Shown: in pieces, positions 44,831 through 56,835 of the stretch
Layout of the letters: each line of letters begins with the position of its first letter
Numbering within the stretch: the stretch's first letter is position 1
NCBI GenBank assembly: GCA_945910005.1
Contig: OX246740.1
Span: 47,414,224-47,478,223 of the forward strand
DNA length: 64,000 nucleotides
Source of the DNA: Isoperla grammatica
Lineage: Eukaryota > Arthropoda > Insecta > Plecoptera > Perlodidae
Reading direction: 5' to 3'
Notes under the pieces: model-generated
What the model was told of the DNA's origin: nothing
Databases searched by the model: none
What the model saw: only the letters and a program-made list of their open reading frames with translations
Program-made: the position numbers and the translations under genes

Positions 44831-46254
44831 CTGTAATTAATGCATAGAGTTCAGTAAACTTACTTTTTGCTTATTCTTCATCACTGCACAACGGAAAACT
44901 TATACCCAACATGATCAATTACTAATCTTTTCTTCTTGTTAAACATTTACATAACAAAGGCAGATTTAGGATCTGCGGTATATAGGTTTACAGTATATAC
45001 ATTACACCAGTCAGAACGCAAATGCCATCTGTAACCGAGTTCTGTATTTGCAACCAGATGTTAAAGTAGTAACTTAACTAATCTCATACTGACCAAAACT
45101 AGAGAAGTTGAGAATTAAGTTGGTACCATTGAGCTTGGTTATTTCATAACCATTTTAATTATTTTTTTTCTTGATTGAATATTCACCAGATAGTAATATT
45201 ACAATACACTGCCTTCTTAATTGTGTGTTTGTTCAACGGCGTGATGAAGAGAGTATTGTCAAGACTAGTGTCAACAGGTTTTCTTCTCAAAATAAAACAT
45301 TATAGAAGATGAAAATGAATGATGGTCCATCATTTTTATCTTCTCTACCGGTAAGTGTTCTCGATTTACAATACAGGCAAATCAAATACGCTGCTAGTTT
45401 GCAGCAATATTTGTTACAAATAAAATAGGCAGTATGATCAGGGGTAGTGGAAGATATAGTTAATGACTGTGTCTCTTTGTCTTATCATAAGAATTGGATG
45501 TGACGACTTGTACCTGATACACTACAACTTTCTAGGTCTACGCATTGTGAACTATCATATTATTCGACTCTTTTTTAAATCATATACCTGTAAGAAGGGA
45601 TAGTGTAGGTAATATGAGATATACGATCAGGACTTCCTGGATCAAGATGGAATTGAATTATTTGGTGATGAAAGACGTTCATAACTATGCTCACGCTGTT
45701 GGTTCCTTTATGCCGATATCCCCCAGAGTAAAAAATATTTCACCCTAGTTTCTACATTTTACAAAATAACAAAAAATGACTATACTTTTTTTTTAAATAA
45801 CAGGTTTTAAAAGAACTTAAACTTTAAAAAAGTTAATATAAAAAAAAGAACTTCCCCAACATTGGGCATGAAGCATGTTAATGGCAATACCGCTAACCGG
45901 TATTTGGATATTATGGCAATATTAAAAAATTCAAATAATTTTGTTATTCGTTTTTTTGCGATAAAAGTGCTGAAGTATTGATTAAAATATATTTGAATTT
46001 GGCGGGTAACTTCATTAAAGGGGGTGTGGCTCAGTCTCAATTCTTTCAAAACTCCTCTTCTCGTGGTTTACCATTCGTGGTGCATGTAATAATTCCGGGT
46101 AATTTTTTTAGAATCGAATTTCATGTAGAGTTAAATTGTATTAATGTTTCATTGAAAATGAATGATGAGTTGTCGAGGCCTACTTTTTGAGTATTGATTT
46201 TGGATGCATCTTTGTATTTAATCTCTTTGGAAGAAAAACGTACACGATTCGAAG

Positions 46255-46262
46255 TGACGTCA
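46255..46262. promoter_or_regulatory. CRE-like palindrome TGACGTCA upstream of PITP start
   Basis: A full 8-bp CREB/ATF consensus 150 nt upstream of the PITP ATG. The transcription start is unknown. The same palindrome also occurs elsewhere in the window (about 3732, 28900), so position is the only support. Confidence 0.35.
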
Positions 46263-46411
46263 TCCATGGCCTTCTACTACTACTGAGTCACTGGGTGAGG
46301 GAAGAGAAAAGAACGTCTATCACTTCAGTGCTTTTTAGGTGGCCGAGTGTCAAGTAGCCTAGGCCTGCCGATAATTTTTGTCTCTGCGCCTCATGTGTAA
46401 ACGATTTTAGG

Positions 46412-46428
46412 ATGTTGATCAAAGAATT
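46412..46428 (+). CDS. PITPNA/PITPNB: PITP coding exon 1 (start codon, 17 nt)
   Basis: ATG TTG ATC AAA GAA TT, then the donor gtgagt. With exon 2 it yields [16 protein letters not shown], which aligns with the mammalian N-terminus. Too short to show as an ORF; the family N-terminus and the strong donor fix it. Confidence 0.88.
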
Positions 46429-49400
46429 GTGAGTTATTTGCATACCTTTACGTTCATATTAAAAGTATTTTCTCCTTGGGTTAAGTTTAGTTTAACCTTA
46501 CTTTTTATTTCGTCAAGTGGGGCTACGTAGTTTTCAGGCTCTACCGCAGACGGCCTAGGCCTACTTCTACCATGTTCAGCCAACTGAGTGTCAATTTGGC
46601 AGGCGACGTGTAGACCTAGGCAAGGCCTAGGCCTAGCCATTATTAACCTATAGACCAAACTAAGCCAGACGGCTAATTGTAGGCCTAGGGCCTGGGCAGG
46701 CTAGGTCTAGGCCTATGTAGGGTCCAAACCTAGGCCTAGGCCCTAGCCCCTAGCCTAGCCTAGCCTAGCCTAGCTATAGGCCTACCCTAGCATCGGCCCT
46801 AGGCCTAGGCCTAGGGTATGCCTAAAGTTCTGAATGTCTGCTAACATTTCTACACTTGTTTGCATCTAGGCCTAAGAATTCGGACAACCCTTGTAACTGT
46901 AGGCTAGGCCCTAGCACATTACTTGTAGCCTACATAGGCCTAGGCCTACGCCTAATGACTTTGGCAACATGCTGAGAAGTGTCTGATGTAGGGCCCTAGG
47001 GCTTAATAGGCCGGTTCTAGGGAGGGTAAATCTTGTATTGAATTACCCATGCTTTGGCTAAAGGTATGGATTAGCTAGGCTCTCAAGCAGCTTGTGGGCA
47101 TAAGTCATGTCCCTAGCCCGAGGTTGAAATTAATGGGGGGTCTAGGTCTGTAGGCCTTATGCACTTGCCTAGCCTAGGCCTATCTTATGTTGTTCTTTTT
47201 GGGCTAGGCTAGGCTAGCTCATAAGCCTAGTTGGAAGAGATCATTGGGCTATGTGTGTAGCTTGTGACAGTCAAGCTAGCATACCTAGTGGAAAGGCCCA
47301 AATTTATGATCCAAACTAATGTGCTAGACCGTAAACCTAGACCAGCATATATATAAGTGGTGCAGAATCAGAAATAATGATTTTATGTCTTGATTCCTTA
47401 CGATGCAATCGGTTTTCTGTTCCTCCAATCACAGGTGATAATGCAGGCAACCATTGCACTATTTGGAAGAGATAGGCCTACAGCCTGTGACTGGTAGAAC
47501 TGAATAAATGATAACACTCATTTCAGGCCATAAGAGCAGCTCAGACTGCTTTAAAAGCTCAAATTTGGTTTTTGGTTTTCCCCTCCAGGTGTGATCATCC
47601 ACTCACCCTTTGGTTAGGTTACCAGTGCCTGGTTCCGAGTTTGTATTTGTGCACACCACTCTAAGTAATAATGAATATGGGGATTAGGTAATGGTAAAGT
47701 AAAAAATTAGCGTAGGCCTACCTGATAGACCTAAAACTGCAATGTATTCTTGTATAATGTTAAGTCTCATTGTGTTGGTACTGGTACTAGTCTATGTACA
47801 CCTACACTGTCTTTAGACACATCTTCTAAAGTGTAACTCATTTGTTTCAGTCGAGTGACCCTCCCACTCACAGTGGAAGAGGTAAGATGTTTCTTCTTCT
47901 TACAAACTCTGTTTTCACAGCTTGTTTCTAAAGTTACAGGACCTGATTTGATATGTTCGTGTTTTTAGTATCAAGTGGCTCAGCTGTTCTCGGTTGCTGA
48001 AGCAAGTAAGAATGAGACAGGAGGAGGAGAAGGAATAGAAGTTTTGAAGAATGAGCCATTTGATAACTTCCCACTATTGGGAGGGAAATACAGAAAGGGC
48101 CAGTACACCTACAAGATATACCACCTTGCAAGGTATGCTTATATTTAGTCTGTTGTATTGACTTTGTATGTACGGTATTGTATTAGCGCTTTGTTGCCAT
48201 CAGTTTCAAGAAATTGGGGGCTAATAATTTTTCAGACATTACCGTACTATCACGACGTTTCATCGCTATGGCCTGGTCTTATGACTTCCAACTAACTATT
48301 CGTCTCCTCTAACTAATTTACACCATAGCAACTGTGAATCAGAAGCTATGAAATCAAGTCAGCTGACACCCAAAATATTTATTAGTGGTCATACGACCGG
48401 GCATTAGCCTGTCAATAACCGTCTTATGTGGACTACTATGTCTCATCATCCATGTTGTTCAACCAAGTAGGTACACACTATTGTGTTGTGTACTTTTAGC
48501 TTATGGTATGAATTAAAACAACCATTTCTTCTGTTATCACTTATCAGCTCACATTACTAAGGCCATCAGATAATCTAATATCTGCCACTACGTAATATAA
48601 TCCCATTATGCAATATTTCCAATTTAAATGCTGCTCTTTCCTAACATTCTGTTAGCTCATACAGGTCACAATCACAACAGAAAAAAGTCCCACAGATCCC
48701 ATAGCTCTTATCATGTTATTGATAAACAGGGCTTGGATGAGCATACAATAGATAGGCTATTTACACACCTTCTTTGTACTCCCACATAGTGCCTACTACA
48801 ATGTATAAAAGTAGGCTATGAAGTACGGAAGTCTTTGGGTATTTATCTTATCTTATTAATTTTTTTTTTTTTTTTTTAAACTGTAATTTACAACTGCTTG
48901 GTGCATGTGCAAACACATGTGGGTTTTAAAAGTACCAGTAAACTACCCCCTAAATGTTGAAGGCTGGTTTTAAGTTATTATAAATTGTATGTTTAGTTTC
49001 GTTGTATGGAACAGACTTACATACAATACAGTTAGGCCCTAGTTGTATTTAACATGCTGCAATAACAAATAGTGTGAGGAGTCAGTCACGAGCTGGATAT
49101 GACAGTATTGCGTTCACCTGCTGTGATGTATCGCTAATTTAAAGTTACCTCATTGTACAGTTCGTCAGTCAGTCATCAGCTGTTGGACATGTTTATCCAT
49201 TAAGACCTTCAGAATATCATACTTAATATCTGTGTAAGCCTCTGTTTTTCTCCGGCTGTTTTTTACCAGGTCCGTGTCCCAAATGCACCAAGTAATGTAC
49301 GGTTTAGTTAAGAGCGCAAGTGCAATGCCACGTTGAAAGTTGTTCAGTTTTCATAATTGGGCTTAGATAGACTACTACCTGAGTTTGATACTGTATCGGC

Positions 49401-52400
49401 TGTAACAGTTACGGAGAATTACAAAGAACGGAGAGCTGTAGTTTCGAACCAATTTCCCACCATAGAATAGTGTGTGATTCAAGGCTAGATGTCGATGCAC
49501 ATCTTATTTCTAGAAGCCTTCAATTGTAAGCAGTTTTACCATCTAGTCTAGGTAACAGATTGATATCATGTGGCAGAGTAGGGTAGGCTACGTAAGTTGA
49601 AACTAAATCGTTTGCTCATTGGCTAATGCGATAGATGGTGTTTTATAAATTTCATGTCATGAATCTATGATGTAACATTCGCGTTATTAAATGGTAATTA
49701 ATTAATGCTAAGTATAGTCCTAAGCAGTAAGCACATACCTACATGCAGTGAGTTTTTATTTTCAATCTAATCATTTCAAGGTCTCATCACCAGATGCAAA
49801 ATAAATAAGATATTCAATTTATAAATCTCATAATTACCAATTACTGTAGTCATTTAAAAGAATCATAGACCTAATGAAGACTCTGTAGTATTCATTAGTA
49901 TTCATATCATTCATTAGTCATGTGCTGTTACTAAATCGTTCGGCCAAGATCATAAGACCTAATGGTTTTGTGCGTCATTGAAGGCCAATTAATCAATCAA
50001 TTAATCGATGTAAATGCACAGAGCCATTTTTAAAAGCGTCAATGAATAAATTACAAAGGTAACCAAAGTGTACCTAAACCAAAGGCTTCCTTCGATTCCA
50101 AACAATATATGTGATGTTCAACCCAATCAATCCCAACTTTTCCTAATTTTTTTTAGCCATAATACATAATTAAATAGGTTGTGTAGTGTGTAGGTAATAA
50201 AAAATATAAACAAACAATAATGCATTCCACTTGTGTATCACGTACTATTTTGCCAACCCTGATGACCTAGTGGTCAAGTTGTTCATTTTCCGAGGCTAAA
50301 ATCGCACTTGCTCTATTTCTCCCTACCATTTAATGTGACACACAAGTATTGTTGCAGTTGGAACGTATGTTGCAGCAAAAATAAACTACTAATTTGTAAC
50401 CTTGCCTAGCTGTTGAGATTCTTGTGTGCCTGGCACTAATGTAATCCACTAAACGTCACTTGCAACTCCTCATAAAGCCTAAATATTGAATTGCTACTAA
50501 GCATTTTCTCACTTTACATGCAATTTCACTACCATACTTCAATTGCAAAGGAAACACCTCTCGCTTGATTGGAGTGGTAGGTACTGGTAATTTAATCGCT
50601 TTGATGTTTTGTTTTCTTTTGCAGTAAAGTTCCAGCGTTTATAAGACTGCTAGCACCAAAGGGCTCTCTAGAGATACACGAAGAGGCATGGAATGCTTAT
50701 CCTTATTGTAGAACTGTTATATCTGTAAGTTGGCAACAAAATAATATTCTCTTTATACCACTGATTCTGTTAATAGTTGTGTTTTGTCCTCATGCATGAC
50801 TGCATACGTAGGCCTACTGTAATTTTATCTTCATAATTACATTGCACGATGTTAAATCTTGGTATTAAAAATATATCTACTATTAGACTACGAATAATTT
50901 GAATAGTGTGTTTTGCAAGGTGTTATTAAAAAATATAATTTTATTATAATTTTATTTCCCTATGCCTCGCAGTGTGCCTTATAGTTAAAAAAGAAAACCA
51001 TTAGTCTGAAACCTTCTCTTTCTTTCTTACAAATTATCAACTTGCAATAAGCCAATTATGATTGATTGTTCATTGAACCTGACCTAAATTAGGGCAGTTT
51101 TAGCTTTTACCAAGCTCAAAAACTGCTCATTTGTGATTTGATTTTCCTGTCTGTAGAAAATGTACACTGAAGGCTACATATCTGAATTGTCAATACAGAG
51201 GCTGTGATTTTTTAGTTTCTTCATGCAGAAAGAGGATGAGATTGGTTTTAGAATTGATTGTTTTAAATTGCAATACAGTACAGTACACATATTAAATAGA
51301 TATTAATCTGCCAAAATCATAATGAATTAAAGCTTGTTTTGTCTAGTAGTGTGGCTACAGTTTTTGCAAGATAGCATTACTAGTGTGCCTGCCAACCTTG
51401 AGGTTTTAAAGTAATCCAAGTAAGAACTAACTTAGTCATGTCCTTGTAATGTTATGGTACATGGTATATTGGTATAATTATAATTTAATTTGCTATACAA
51501 TTATATAGGCTAAGATTGGATAAATTTTATGGTAATAACATAAAATAAAATATGGAAAACTGTTTAATGTTTTTAGTGTGCATCATAAAAGTTGGGTTTT
51601 TGCCTGGTTGTTGTGATATTGTCAACTTGATAATTCTTCCGCTTTTCCTCGTTATATTTGCCCTAAGGTGAACTCTAATATTTTACCTGAAAACCATGTC
51701 ATCACTAGTAAAAGTAACCATGCTACCACTGATAATAAAGAATATATTCAACCTTTGCCCACTTCATATGACTTTCAGGAAGCGATTGCTGTACTTCATT
51801 CTACCGGCACTGCTTTTGTTTGACCCATGTCACACTTTTCATGATTTTACTGTTTAAATTTGGTGAAATAATAACAGTAGCCTATGTTTTTCAATACACA
51901 AATAGTGGCTTTAATGACACGAAATTTGTTGTGTTTTATGACATTATTAAGTGTAGTAATGCCAACGTTTATACATAATATATAGAACGAGGTTATGAAG
52001 CGATACCCACCACACTGGTATTCACGCAAACACTTGCAGGAAATAAGTCATCCACTGGTAAACAGTAAACATACACATAGTACGGTATATATTACTGAAC
52101 ACACATCTCGATTGCTTGATGCTTGTAATCTGTGGGTAAGCCTTTGGTGCTTGCATTCTTTATTTTTATGGCAAGCTTCACAACATACAGTAATTCTTGT
52201 AAGTCTACTTTGTCAATATTGAGGTGTGCAATGTTGTACAACATGAATTAGGTCAAACAAGTATTAATGGTGATTGATGCCTAGTAAATATTTCAAGTAA
52301 TAATAACTGTAGTTGAGTACAAACCATGACTAGAATAAGGTTTTTCCACAATATACATCCAATTAGAACTAGAAATGTACATTTCCAATCAACATGGTCA

Positions 52401-55400
52401 ATCGTAAATAATTAACGTAAAACATTTTGACCAATAATCTGCAATAAGGTATTAATCAGAGATTTGTCCATGAAAGATGATCTGATATCACTGTTTGCAT
52501 TTTTTTAATAGAAGTTAATTTTTGAAAGCCCAGTCACGCTCTCTGTTCTTTCCTTATTGGTGGTCTCCAGCAAGCGTATTACAGGGGTTGTCAATACTTC
52601 TCTATAAAATGCGTGCAGACAGAATCGTGCCAATGACATTGATATTAATCGTTTTGTTACCTGTGTATAATCATATAATGAATTGAGTTGTGTGCTGTGC
52701 CAATACGTATGAAGTAATAATTGATAATCTTTGATATATCCTCTTTCTTTGTAAGAAGGATATGTCTACTATCACATGTGGTCTGATTGATTGATTGATT
52801 GATTGGTTGATAAGCCCAAATATCAATCGATCAATATCCGTTAGATCCGAACATTTTTAAGTTTAGCATAAATGTTCATCTTACTCGGCCTATAGAGTGA
52901 ACATTGTTCATTGTGTGTTGGGCAATTGTCACCCTTGATCCATGCAGTACTGTATGTGTGCAAGGAAGTATTCTGTATTATGCTCTTCTTAGGCACCCGT
53001 TCATTAGCAAAGCAACTGTTCCTTCTTATGCACAGTAGGTCTTTAAATATAAGTATTAAATCCTTTGCTTTCTTTTCTACCGATCTGAAACCTGTAGACT
53101 GTAGTGTCCTCTAATGTAATTACACCAGTAGAACTTTTCTTGTTATTGATTATGCTTGTTGAATGAACTGGTATGATTTTAATAATACCAGTGTTATTCT
53201 GCACCTAAGTAGAGCTACATATTGTTTTCAACCAGAGCTACAATAGGCCTAGAGTATCTACATACTTGTGCTTACTTTGAGTTTTATTTGGTTACCAGTG
53301 TCGGTAATGTGGGAAGACAGTTTCTCAAGTTTGTAATCAACCGCTTAAACTACATTCTATTCTACTAAATATGGTATAGAGACCTGCTACATATGTACTA
53401 TATGTAGACTTTCTATAAATGACATCTGGTGGTTGTTGGAGTTATTTTGTCGTCTCTTTTTTACATAGAAAGTGATGTATCCATGCTTCGTAGTTTTATT
53501 AATTTTGAAAAATCTACAATACCAAGCTGGGGTACGAAGATTTGCTCCGCGGCAGTTTGTGGTTGGACAAAACTACCTCCAGCCTGGTACTGCAGATTAA
53601 TCTAATATGATCTAGGCATATCAAGCAGTCATTATACACAAATAAAATTGGAAATATAGGAGAGTCAACCTGTTTTACTTCCAAGAATGTTTAACTATCC
53701 TCGTTCACAGTGTGCAGGTGCCACGTCGAATGCCCCATAGACTGACGATGGATGGTGGCTCAGTGCCGGATACATTAACACCAAGATAAAAAGAATCCAC
53801 TTTTTATCATTTGTTTTCAATTTTTAGTTACATGAAACGTAAACATTTCAGAATCCGTACTACATGAAAGAGAAGTTTGTGCTGACTATTGAGACGCTCC
53901 ATGTCCCCGACTCGGGCCGCCAGAATAACGTGAGTCTAGCAGGCAACGGACTTGCACCCTCCCCCCCCCCCCCCCCTTCTCAAGAGTACTAAGGCAATGA
54001 CAGATTTACTCGTTTGGAATTTGTCCTACTATTCTTTTGCGTTGATGTTCGTAAAAAAAATCACGAATGATCGTTAACATTGGGCAGATGATTGTGTTAC
54101 GTCGGGTGCTTTATGTGCTGTTTAAAACATATGTACATAGTAATATCAAAGTGTTGTACTGAAAGGACTATTTGTAATTATAATTATTATAAAATTTGAT
54201 GTATGAAATGTTGACAGCTCGTGTGTCATTAAATTAGATCGGTGTTCCAATAGCACTTTTCTAGAGTACAACCATTTTTAAATGGAGTAGACCAGTATGA
54301 AAAGGTACTTGACTCATGAAGTAAACTAAAAGGATTGTTTTTTGTGTTTAAATAAAACTGGAACAAATTTCACGTCTGGGTAGTCATTGTCAGTGCTCTA
54401 ATGAAATTTGGTATTCTTGTTACCCCTCCCCTCATCGAACGCAAGTCCGGTAGCTGAAATGTTTTCTGTTTCTTGTCCTCAGGGTGTGGTCGGTGTTGGT
54501 GGCTTGTCGGTTACAAGTTTGTTTCTGAACTGTCTGTACATGTATGTAACTAAGAGTAGAATGTGGCTTCATGGTGTTTGGATACAATTCACTTGAATAG
54601 GGAATACTGAAAATCTTGGAAGTGGTGTGCGCAAATTCTTTGAAACGAACCCGTTTTCTAGGTCTTCGATTGTTTTGAACGATGTATCGCAGCCATGTTG
54701 GCTTTCACACTGAATAATGTAGCCATATGAGGCAGTGCAATTTAGGAATAACTCAATGTTGTCCAGTCCGTCCACAATCATTCCAGTCCCTAAATGAATG
54801 GTAATGGAAAGTATCAACAGTCAGAAAATGGTTTCGCAACAATAAGCTTGTCACCAGTTCAAACGTTTTCGTATTTTCCCAAAAGTGAATTGTACGCAAT
54901 GGAATCTTTCATGTGTGCTAACTGTTTTTCTTGTGGTCTCTTTTGTTCTTTCTGGCTGGTGGTTCTTCCTGGGAAATTGATTGGCTGTGCTTAGAATCCT
55001 GGTTATATGAAAGACAATTTCATCATTGTTATAGAATCATTACACGTACCTGACAAAGGGAATCAAAATAACGTAAGTATGTGTAGAGTTCCAGCATGCA
55101 CCAATCTAACAAGTAGTAATGGTTCGACAAAAGAATGCAGTAAAATTTCCAATACGTAGATATAGTTATCATTCCAAACACGTTTTAATAGCTCAGTGTT
55201 CACATAATGGTTCATTTTTTTTACAGTTAAACATTTGGTTGAACATTAAAGACTGCATGGTTAAAGATCACAAATTTGTCTAAGAGTAATTGTGTTTGTC
55301 ATTCAGTTTGTGCTGCTTGTGGGAATCTGAATGTGGGATAAGGCTGTTCATTTTGTCGCCTGGGGTAACTGGATGCATGCATTCTGCAACAAGCTGTACA

Positions 55401-56511
55401 CTTGTGAAGCTGGGGGATGGAGTAATCAGTAATGTTATCATAGTAAAAAATTGTTCGGACAAACATGGTTAAAAACATTCACGCACTACTAACCGCGTTA
55501 TATTTCGGCAACATCCGTCGCCATCCTCAGACGCGAGGCAACTGTGCCTCGCGTCTGTGAATGGTGACGGACGTTGCCGAAATATAACGCGGTTAGTAGT
55601 GCGTGAATGTTTTTAACCATGTTTGTCCGAACAATTTTTTACTATAATATCATCTTCAGGTTAATGAGTCCTGGTGTGTGTTAAGCCTAGTTTACGATTG
55701 GCGTCAACTTGAATCGTCAACCGGTAATAGATTCACGTTAACGTTTTTGATTCACGATTCGACGGCAACTGAAGCTGCGTCGGTACTCATCGGTGAACTT
55801 CGTTGATCTTCGTTATTGCAGGGCCATCTCTACCCGTTGTTCCCAAAGTTGTGATGTAGAGCATTCTGTGGTTTTATGTAAACAACAGCTGTTTGTAGTT
55901 GTCATTTTAGAGGTTATTATTTGTGTGCCAGTGAACATCAACAAAATCAAAAGAAGAAAATGCTATATTTGGAAATCAAACAGATATTTCTTTGGAACCT
56001 CTTTGGTGACATGTGAATGCGCCTGCGCGAGCGTCAAACGTTAACGCCAATCGTCAAAGTTGGAATGAGTTGAACTTTGACGTTGACGGTTCAAGTTGAC
56101 GGTTGACGCATTTCTGCAATCGTGAATGCTTCCATATGAATATACAGGTTTATCAAGGTGTTGAAGTTGAAGTTAGCGTTGACGCCAATCGTACACTAGA
56201 CTTTAGTAATGTTATCAATCCATATGCCAAAATGCAATGCATGCATGCCCCGCGTATGACATGGTGTAGAGGGTACAGTCGTGCACGGCCCGATTGCCCC
56301 CAGGTTCACGAGCTGCCGCCGGACAAGATGAAGATCCGCGACGTCGTCCACATCGACATCGCCAACGACCCGGTCGCTCAGGGCGACTACAAGCCCGACG
56401 AGGACCCGACCACGTTCCGCAGCGTCAAGACCGGTCGGGGCCCGCTCACCGGCCACTGGATAGACAAGGTATTGTTATGTTTGCTGTCGGCTTTTGGTTT
56501 TATTTATTTGT

Positions 56512-56562
<51 letters not shown>

Positions 56563-56567
56563 TTCAT

Positions 56568-56614
<47 letters not shown>

Positions 56615-56731
56615 TTGATTTATTTGTTTATTTGTTTATTGATTTATTGATTGATTGATTCATTTATTTATTTATTTATTTGTTTATTTATTTATTTATT
56701 TATTTATTTGTTTATTTATTTATTTATTATT

Positions 56732-56762
<31 letters not shown>

Positions 56763-56792
56763 GTTTATTGATTTATTGATTGATTTATTCAT

Positions 56793-56835
<43 letters not shown>

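Larger units (their letters stand above)
44364..46411. other. Intergenic spacer between beta-adaptin and PITP
   Basis: About 2 kb holding the beta-adaptin 3' UTR, AT-rich sequence and the presumed PITP promoter with its CRE-like site. No conserved ORF. Confidence 0.6.

Noticed and set aside
54569..54817. Minus-strand ORF between exons 5a and 5b as a transposase remnant
   Set aside because: I could not match it to any transposase motif with confidence.
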